Below, one piece after another: positions 59,152 to 64,000 of a stretch of 64,000 nucleotides of DNA; the first letter of the stretch is position 1; every line of letters starts with the position of its first letter. The notes under the pieces are model-generated. The model saw nothing but the letters and a program-made list of their open reading frames with translations. It was not told where the DNA came from and searched no databases. Origin of the DNA: Microbaculum marinisediminis (GTDB lineage Bacteria > Pseudomonadota > Alphaproteobacteria > Rhizobiales > Tepidamorphaceae); the NCBI RefSeq assembly GCF_025397915.1, contig NZ_JALIDZ010000013.1, forward strand, positions 1 to 64,000, given 5' to 3'. The position numbers were made by a program, and so were the translations under genes.

Positions 59152-59919
59152 TCACTGTTTCGGCTGGAAGGCGGCCTGCGCCGCAGCCTGCAGGAACATC
59201 GCGTCGCCGCCCTGGATGTAGAGGGCGAGCCGCGGATCGGGGGCGGGCCGCGGGGCGGTGGCGGTGAATAGGCCCACCTGGATCCCCGCGGCCCGGGTCC
59301 GGACGACGATCTCGTCGATGGCCGCTGCAAGGGCCTCCGGACCCGGCCGGCCGGCGGCGGCGAGACTGATGCCGAGATCGCCGGGCCCGATGAAGATCAG
59401 ATCCATTCCCGGCACCGCGAGGATGGCGTCCAGCTCGGCGATGGCCTCGACCGTCTCGATCTGAATCGACACCAGGGTTTCGCGGCGGGCCCGCTCGACA
59501 TAGCGGGCCGCAGCGTAGCCGTAGCGCGTCGCGCGGCCCGGCCCGGCGCCGCGCTGGCCCTCCGGGGGAAAGCGGGCGGCGCGGACGACCGCCCGCGCCT
59601 GATCCGCCGAAGCGATGCGGGGCGCGAGAATGCCGCACGCCCCGGCGTCAAGGGCCTCGGCGATGAGCCAGGGCATGGCTTCGGGTACCCGGACCAGCGC
59701 CGGCACCCCGCCCAGATCGGCGGCGCGCAGCATGTCGGCCAGCAGGGGGCCGCGCAAGGCGGCATGCTCGCCTTCGAGGCACAGGAAATCCGGGCCGGCA
59801 GTGCAGAGGATCTCGACCGACACGGGGCTCGGGATCGAGACGAAGGGGCCACGCAGGGCCGGTCCGGTGCCGAGCCGCGCCCGCAGGGCCGCGGGCGCGG
59901 AAGTTGGCTGTTGCGCCAT
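59152..59919 (-). CDS. HpcH/HpaI-family aldolase/lyase
   Basis: 255 residues. It is a class II TIM-barrel aldolase with CLEGEHAALRG near 47, the metal-binding Glu in SIQIETVEAIAELDAIL near 150 and the Asp in GMDLIFIGPGDLGIS. It should cleave or make a 2-oxo acid or 3-hydroxy diacid. It sits between the YciI-like protein gene (33-nt gap) and the hydroxyacid dehydrogenase in one operon. Confidence 0.87.
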   Translation of the reverse strand: MAQQPTSAPAALRARLGTGPALRGPFVSIPSPVSVEILCTAGPDFLCLEGEHAALRGPLLADMLRAADLGGVPALVRVPEAMPWLIAEALDAGACGILAPRIASADQARAVVRAARFPPEGQRGAGPGRATRYGYAAARYVERARRETLVSIQIETVEAIAELDAILAVPGMDLIFIGPGDLGISLAAAGRPGPEALAAAIDEIVVRTRAAGIQVGLFTATAPRPAPDPRLALYIQGGDAMFLQAAAQAAFQPKQ

Positions 59920-59952
59920 TCTGGTCTCCGTAGGAAGGGGCGGGGGTGAGGA

Positions 59953-60333
59953 TCAGTGCTTGCCTTCCAGAAGGAAGAAAGCGCGTCCCAGCCGTCCCTC
60001 GATGCGGATGTAGCGGTCGAGCCGCACGCCGTTCGAGGTGCGCCGCACGCATTGGATCATAGCGGCCAGGGACTCCAGCGAGGGCACCTCGAAGATCAGG
60101 TACCAGGTGAAGTCGGGCGCGCCCGGTTGGCCGACCATGAACAGGTCGTCGTCCAGCGTCGCCAGACATTTGGCGCCAAGCTGATCCCATTCCTCGATCA
60201 TTTCCTTGAAGCGCGGCAGCACCTTCTCGCGGCGCTCCTCATCGGAGGCGGCGAACCAGCCTTCGGTGGCGGCGCCGAGCAGGATGACGCGATAGGGCTT
60301 AGGGACTTCGGGCACGGCGAATTCAACGGCCAT
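59953..60333 (-). CDS. small protein, possibly dimeric alpha/beta-barrel, unknown function
   Basis: 126 residues, not assigned to a named family. The chain alternates short strands and helices (YRVILLGAATEGWF, FKEMIEEWDQLGAKCLATL, FMVGQPGAPDFTWYLIFEVP), which suggests a ferredoxin-like dimeric barrel, as in YciI or IacB-like proteins. There is no signal peptide. Inside the operon, 49 nt after the SDR, so a pathway role (isomerase, monooxygenase accessory) is likely but unproven. Confidence 0.7.
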   Translation of the reverse strand: MAVEFAVPEVPKPYRVILLGAATEGWFAASDEERREKVLPRFKEMIEEWDQLGAKCLATLDDDLFMVGQPGAPDFTWYLIFEVPSLESLAAMIQCVRRTSNGVRLDRYIRIEGRLGRAFFLLEGKH

Positions 60334-60382
60334 GGGATACCTTTCTGTTTCGGTGGAGTGTCGGTTCGTCGCTTCGCGCCGA

Positions 60383-61132
60383 TCAGCGCATGTTGATGCC
60401 GCCGTTCACGTCGATGGTGGCGCCGGTGACGAAGGCTGCCTCGTCGGACGCCAGCCAGACCGCGGCGGCCCCCACCTCGCGGTCGTCGCCGAGACGGCCG
60501 ACCGGGATTGTCTTTGCCATGGCGGCGACCTTGTCGGCCGGCATGACGCGGGTGATCGGTCCCTCGATGGCGGCGGGGGCGATGGTGTTCACCGTGACGT
60601 TGCTGGCGGCCAGCTCCGCCGCGAAGCACTTGCTGAGCACCACGATCCCGGCCTTCGAGGCGGAGTAATGGCCGCCGGCCACCACGCCGCCGCGCTGGCC
60701 GGCCAGCGAGCTGATGTTGATGATCCGTCCCCGGCCCGCTTCGCGCATGATCCGTCCGGCGGCGCGGCAGCCGAAGAAGGTGCCGCGCAGATTGACGGCC
60801 ATCACGTCATCCCATTCCGCGGCGGGAATGTCCCAGAGTGGCTTCGAGATGGTCAGCGCGGCGTTGTTGACCAGGATGTCGAGGCTGCCCCGGTCGCGCA
60901 TCAGGCCCGCCGTCAGCTCCTGCCAGAGTGCTTCGTCGCGCACGTCCTGCACCGCGCCCCGGCTGCGGCCGGCGCCCGCATCGAGCTGGGTCGCGACATC
61001 CCTCACCGCCCGGTTCACATCGGTAAGCAGGACCGAGGCTCCCTGCTCGTGAAAGGCACGGGCGATCGCCAGCCCCAGTCCCTGAGCGGCGCCCGTGACA
61101 AGGGCGACCCGGCCGGCAAGTTTATCGGTCAT
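60383..61132 (-). CDS. short-chain dehydrogenase/reductase of the catabolic operon
   Basis: 249 residues from the ATG at 61132, which follows GGAG; an upstream ATG in frame adds 12 residues. Cofactor motif TGAAQGLG at 13-20, NNAA near 87, and the active-site GGHYSASKAG near 152. Ends with the usual TGATIDVNGGINM. It is the first gene of the four-gene minus operon and starts 96 nt from the divergent FAD-dependent dehydrogenase gene. Confidence 0.93.
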   Translation of the reverse strand: MTDKLAGRVALVTGAAQGLGLAIARAFHEQGASVLLTDVNRAVRDVATQLDAGAGRSRGAVQDVRDEALWQELTAGLMRDRGSLDILVNNAALTISKPLWDIPAAEWDDVMAVNLRGTFFGCRAAGRIMREAGRGRIINISSLAGQRGGVVAGGHYSASKAGIVVLSKCFAAELAASNVTVNTIAPAAIEGPITRVMPADKVAAMAKTIPVGRLGDDREVGAAAVWLASDEAAFVTGATIDVNGGINMR

Positions 61133-61150
61133 GGGTATTTCTCCGATTAA

Positions 61151-61175
61151 TTTTGGTATTGTTTTCATACCAAAA
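61151..61175. promoter_or_regulatory. 25-bp palindromic operator between divergent operons
   Basis: Perfect 9-bp arms TTTTGGTAT and ATACCAAAA with 7 bp between them. It lies 18 nt before the SDR start and 53 nt before the other gene, so it covers both promoters. GGTAT/ATACC half-sites are typical of FadR-type GntR regulators (LldR, GlcC), which control hydroxyacid genes. No GntR gene is in the window. Confidence 0.6.
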
Positions 61176-61228
61176 ATGGTGCTGAACTATTCCAGCACGC
61201 GATTGGACGAATCGACAAGGCCTTTTTC

Positions 61229-62689
61229 ATGGAAGACGAAATCCGCACCGTTTTGAGCGAAGAGCTCGGGGATCTGGCGACCTTCGGCGCCGAGATTCCG
61301 GAACGGTATCGGCGCGACTGGCTCTCCGAGCAGGCCGTGACGCCGATCGCGGTCATCCGTCCCCGCACGACCGAGGACGTGTCCCGTGCCTTGCGGCTGT
61401 GCAGCCGGCTGGGGATAAGCGTGGTTCCGCAGGGCGGCATGACCGGGCTTGTCGGCGGCGCGCAGCCGGTGGCGGGGGGCGTGGCGCTGTCGCTCGACCG
61501 CATGACCGCCATCGAGGAGATTGACGAGGTCATGGCGACGGTCACGGTGGAGGCCGGCGCCACCCTGGGCGACGTGCAGCGGGCCTGCGAGCAGGCCGGT
61601 CTCTTCCTGGCCGTGGATCTGGGCGCGCGCGATTCTTGTCAGGTCGGCGGCGTCATCTCGACCAATGCCGGGGGCAACCGCGTGATCCGCTACGGCATGA
61701 CGCGCGAGAACGTTTTGGGGATCGAGGCGGTGCTGTCCGACGGAACCATCGTCACGTCGCTGAACAAGCTTCTGAAGAACAACGCGGGCTACGATCTGAA
61801 ACAGCTGCTGATCGGCTCCGAGGGAACGCTCGGCGTCGTGACCCGGGCGGTGCTTCGGCTGCACGCGCAGCCGCAGAGCTTCTGCTCGGCCTTCTGCGGC
61901 TGTGCCGATTTCGCCGGCGTGATCGGGCTTCTGAAGGCGGCCCGGTCGACGCTCGGGGCGGCGCTGACCTCCTTCGAGGTGATGTGGCCCAGCTTCTACG
62001 ATTTCATGTGCGACGGCCTGCCGGAGTTGCGGCGTTCGCTTGCCGGGCGCCACGGGGTCTATGTGCTGATCGAGGCCAGCGGGCCGGCGGGGCAGGCCCG
62101 CCAGTCGCTGGAGGACCTGCTGGCGGCGGAGATCGACGCCGGCCATATCGCCGATGCGGTTCTGCCCAAGTCAGAACGCGAGACGACCGAGCTCTGGGCC
62201 GTGCGCGAGAGCGTCTCGGAATACGGCCGCCTGATGGGGCCGCTGACCGGCTTCGACATCGGCATCCCGACCGGCGAAGCCGGCGCCTTCGTGGCCGAGA
62301 TCGAAGCCGCGCTCGCCCGCCACTGGCCGGACGTCCATGCGCTGAGCTACGGCCATATCGGCGACAGCAACCTGCACCTGGTGGTGAACGTGCCGTCGGC
62401 CGGGGCGCATCAGCCGCATGATGCGCTGTGCGACCTGGTGTTCGAGGCCGTCAGCCGGTATGGCGGAACCATCTCGGCCGAGCACGGCATCGGCACGATC
62501 AAACGGGACTATCTGCATCTCACCCGCAGCCCTTCGGAACTCGAGGTGATGGCGCGGCTGAAGCGCGCGCTCGACCCGAGGGGCATCCTCAACCCGGGCA
62601 AGGTCCTTGCCCCGCCCCATTCGGCGACGTCCCAGGCTGTATCCCCAACGGTATCCCCGTCGGCGACGCCTCCGTCCGGGCCGGCCTGA
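61229..62689 (+). CDS. FAD-binding D-2-hydroxyacid dehydrogenase (GlcD/Dld-like)
   Basis: 486 residues, PCMH/FAD_binding_4 superfamily. The FAD site is VVPQGGMTGLVGGAQPVAGG near 67-86. SCQVGGVISTNAGGNRVIRYG near 135 is the second FAD-contact region. The C-terminal substrate domain has SYGHIGDSNLHLVVN near 372 (metal-binding His) and EHGIGTIKRDYL near 418. Substrates are D-2-hydroxyacids such as lactate, glycolate or 2-hydroxyglutarate. It starts a plus-strand group with the ABC transporter. Confidence 0.92.
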   Translation: MEDEIRTVLSEELGDLATFGAEIPERYRRDWLSEQAVTPIAVIRPRTTEDVSRALRLCSRLGISVVPQGGMTGLVGGAQPVAGGVALSLDRMTAIEEIDEVMATVTVEAGATLGDVQRACEQAGLFLAVDLGARDSCQVGGVISTNAGGNRVIRYGMTRENVLGIEAVLSDGTIVTSLNKLLKNNAGYDLKQLLIGSEGTLGVVTRAVLRLHAQPQSFCSAFCGCADFAGVIGLLKAARSTLGAALTSFEVMWPSFYDFMCDGLPELRRSLAGRHGVYVLIEASGPAGQARQSLEDLLAAEIDAGHIADAVLPKSERETTELWAVRESVSEYGRLMGPLTGFDIGIPTGEAGAFVAEIEAALARHWPDVHALSYGHIGDSNLHLVVNVPSAGAHQPHDALCDLVFEAVSRYGGTISAEHGIGTIKRDYLHLTRSPSELEVMARLKRALDPRGILNPGKVLAPPHSATSQAVSPTVSPSATPPSGPA

Positions 62690-62781
62690 CCACCTGCGGC
62701 CGGACGGGCACGGACGCCTGTCACGGTGCGCCACTAACAATGCCGGGAAGGCATGGACTTGCAGCAACAAGGGAGATTTCG

Positions 62782-63903
62782 ATGAACGCGATCAAGACAG
62801 TCATCTCTGCTCTGGCTCTGGGAGCCGGCATGCTACCGGCGCTGGCCCAGGCCGAGGACATCAACCTCGGCATGGTCATCGCCACGACGGGCCCCTTCGC
62901 CGGGGGCGAGGCGTCGCTGATCCACGGCACGCGCATGGCGATCGAGGAGATCAACGCGGCCGGCGGGATCAACGGCGACAACCTCGTCCTGGTGATCGAG
63001 GACACCGGCAGCGAGCAGACCGGCGCGATCAACGCCTTCAACCGGATCGTCTCGATCGAGCCGGTGGCGATCATGAACACGACGATCAGCGGCTTCGTCA
63101 TGTCGCAGATGGGCATGATCGAGGACGAGGGCATCCCGACATTCACCGGTGGTGCCTCGCCGCAGCTGGCGGCGGACGCCAAGGGCACCGAGGCGCTGTT
63201 CCGCGTCCGCACCAGCGACATCCTGGTGGCCAAGGCCGCCGCCCGCTTCGCTACCGAGAACCTGGGCCTGGAGAAGATCGCGGTCCTGCGGCTGAACAAC
63301 GAGTACGGCAACGGCTGGATCCGCATGATCGAGGAGCAGCTCGCCGAGGACGGCAAGACGCCGGTCGCGGTGGAGAGCTTCGAGAGCGTCGACCGCGACG
63401 TGACGGCGCAGATTCTGCGGATCAAGAACGCCGGGACCGAGGCGATCATCGTGGCCGGCGATCCGCCGAACCATCTGGTCATCGTGCAGCAGATTCGCCA
63501 GCTCGGGTTCGAGGGCGCCGTGATCGTGTCGAACTCGGGCGTGCTGCCCTCGACCCTCTCGGCCTACGCCCCCGGCGCGGCGGAGGGAATCTACGGCACC
63601 GTGGATTCGCTGCCGGTGGCCGATCCCGCCCACGCCGAATGGGTCGAGCGCTATCGCAGCGCCTACGACATGGATCCGGATTTCGCCGCGGCGGAATATT
63701 ACGACGGCGTGAAGATGCTGGCCGAGGCGATCGCCAAGGTCGGCACGGACCGAGCCGCGCTGGTCGCGGAGCTGCGCGGCATCGACGGCCATAAGGGGGT
63801 CGGCACCACCTACAGCTACGCCAATGGCGGCGACGGCGGCACCAGCGTGGCGATCGTGCAGGTCGAGAACGGCGGGCTGAAACTCGTCACCAGCGTCGAC
63901 TGA
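62782..63903 (+). CDS. branched-chain-type ABC transporter substrate-binding protein
   Basis: 373 residues from the ATG at 62782 after GGGAG. A signal peptide of about 24 residues (ends ALAQAED), then a type I periplasmic binding protein: IATTGPFAGGEASLIHGTRMAIEEIN near 33, NTTISGFVMSQMG, and the hinge segments. LivK-family proteins bind amino acids, but also aromatic acids and amides. The ligand is presumably the substrate of the adjacent catabolic genes. The permease gene follows 15 nt downstream. Confidence 0.9.
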   Translation: MNAIKTVISALALGAGMLPALAQAEDINLGMVIATTGPFAGGEASLIHGTRMAIEEINAAGGINGDNLVLVIEDTGSEQTGAINAFNRIVSIEPVAIMNTTISGFVMSQMGMIEDEGIPTFTGGASPQLAADAKGTEALFRVRTSDILVAKAAARFATENLGLEKIAVLRLNNEYGNGWIRMIEEQLAEDGKTPVAVESFESVDRDVTAQILRIKNAGTEAIIVAGDPPNHLVIVQQIRQLGFEGAVIVSNSGVLPSTLSAYAPGAAEGIYGTVDSLPVADPAHAEWVERYRSAYDMDPDFAAAEYYDGVKMLAEAIAKVGTDRAALVAELRGIDGHKGVGTTYSYANGGDGGTSVAIVQVENGGLKLVTSVD

Positions 63904-63917
63904 GCGGCGGCGCGGAC

Positions 63918-64000
63918 ATGGATACCTTTATCCAGGTGCTGCTGGCCGGGACGACCATCGGCTGCATCTACGCCCTTGTCGCGCTCGGCTTCACCCTGAC
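63918..64000 (+). CDS. branched-chain-type ABC transporter permease (5' end only)
   Basis: Only the first 27 codons are in the window. The peptide starts MDTFIQVLLAGTTIGCIY and continues into a membrane helix with ALVALGFTL, the standard opening of LivH-type permeases. It follows the binding protein by 14 nt, and the rest of the transporter lies to the right. Confidence 0.85.
   Translation, partial: MDTFIQVLLAGTTIGCIYALVALGFTL

Noticed and set aside
1-64000. CRISPR array, insertion sequence or prophage.
   Set aside because: No spaced direct repeats of CRISPR form, no transposase or integrase motif, and no phage structural gene was seen.

Overview
The window is GC-rich chromosomal DNA from an alphaproteobacterium. 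The best fit is Hyphomicrobiales (Rhizobiales) or a close relative. The case rests on a scattered ethylmalonyl-CoA (EMC) pathway (ccr, ecm, probable mcd) with etfAB, hbd and a cobalamin adenosyltransferase, on CtrA-like TTAA-type half-sites, and on TlpA, TusA, GluQRS, HIG1-type and DedA-type genes usual in that group. No rRNA, insertion sequence, prophage or CRISPR array was seen. There is one tRNA, tRNA-Leu(CAA).

Layout. 0-3.3 kb: leuB and argH, then tlpA. 3.3-4.6 kb: four tiny genes on the minus strand, three of them YjfB-like paralogues behind CtrA-like boxes. 4.8-9.3 kb: a minus-strand run of HIG1 protein, cobalamin adenosyltransferase, rhomboid protease, etfB, etfA, hbd. 9.35-13.2 kb: a frameshifted tspO, an SDR and LysR pair divergent from an epimerase-like gene, and a small exported protein. 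13.3-22.8 kb: methylsuccinyl-CoA dehydrogenase, crotonyl-CoA carboxylase/reductase and ethylmalonyl-CoA mutase, interspersed with transporters and membrane proteins. 22.9-29.5 kb: OmpA-like and Cys-rich exported proteins, a degenerate receiver, an AEC carrier, gluQ, alkA, an HNH protein, dsbB and yqaA. 29.6-36.6 kb: tRNA-Leu, an EF-hand protein divergent from an OmpR-type two-component system, a degenerate sensor, a D,D-carboxypeptidase and tusA. 36.8-43.6 kb: two acyl-CoA synthetases, a DUF924 protein, a flippase and a CelD-like acyltransferase. 43.7-47.5 kb: a MscK-type channel with a coupled CAP lipoprotein, and a DedA protein. 47.6-55.8 kb: an accessory island (predicted GTPase/cDPG-synthetase-like protein, carbamate kinase, metallophosphoesterase, CarS-like protein, PEBP, PRPP synthase, COG2187-type kinase, dienelactone-type hydrolase, phosphoribosyltransferase). 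55.9-64 kb: an IclR-associated catabolic and uptake cluster (TauD-type dioxygenase, L- and D-2-hydroxyacid dehydrogenases, HpaI-type aldolase, SDR, branched-chain-type ABC transporter running off the right edge).

How it fits together. Ccr, Ecm and Mcd turn crotonyl-CoA into mesaconyl-CoA for acetyl-CoA assimilation. EtfAB takes electrons from Mcd, and the adenosyltransferase can supply coenzyme B12 to Ecm. A TTGCA-N-TGCAA-type palindrome or degenerate copy lies before ccr, ecm, mcd and etfB, suggesting shared control. The right-hand cluster looks like uptake and breakdown of an unidentified hydroxyacid-like compound, with two distinct candidate operators. The 47.6-55.8 kb island groups nucleotide/ribose-phosphate and carbamoyl-phosphate chemistry with genes of archaeal flavour; its joint role is unknown.
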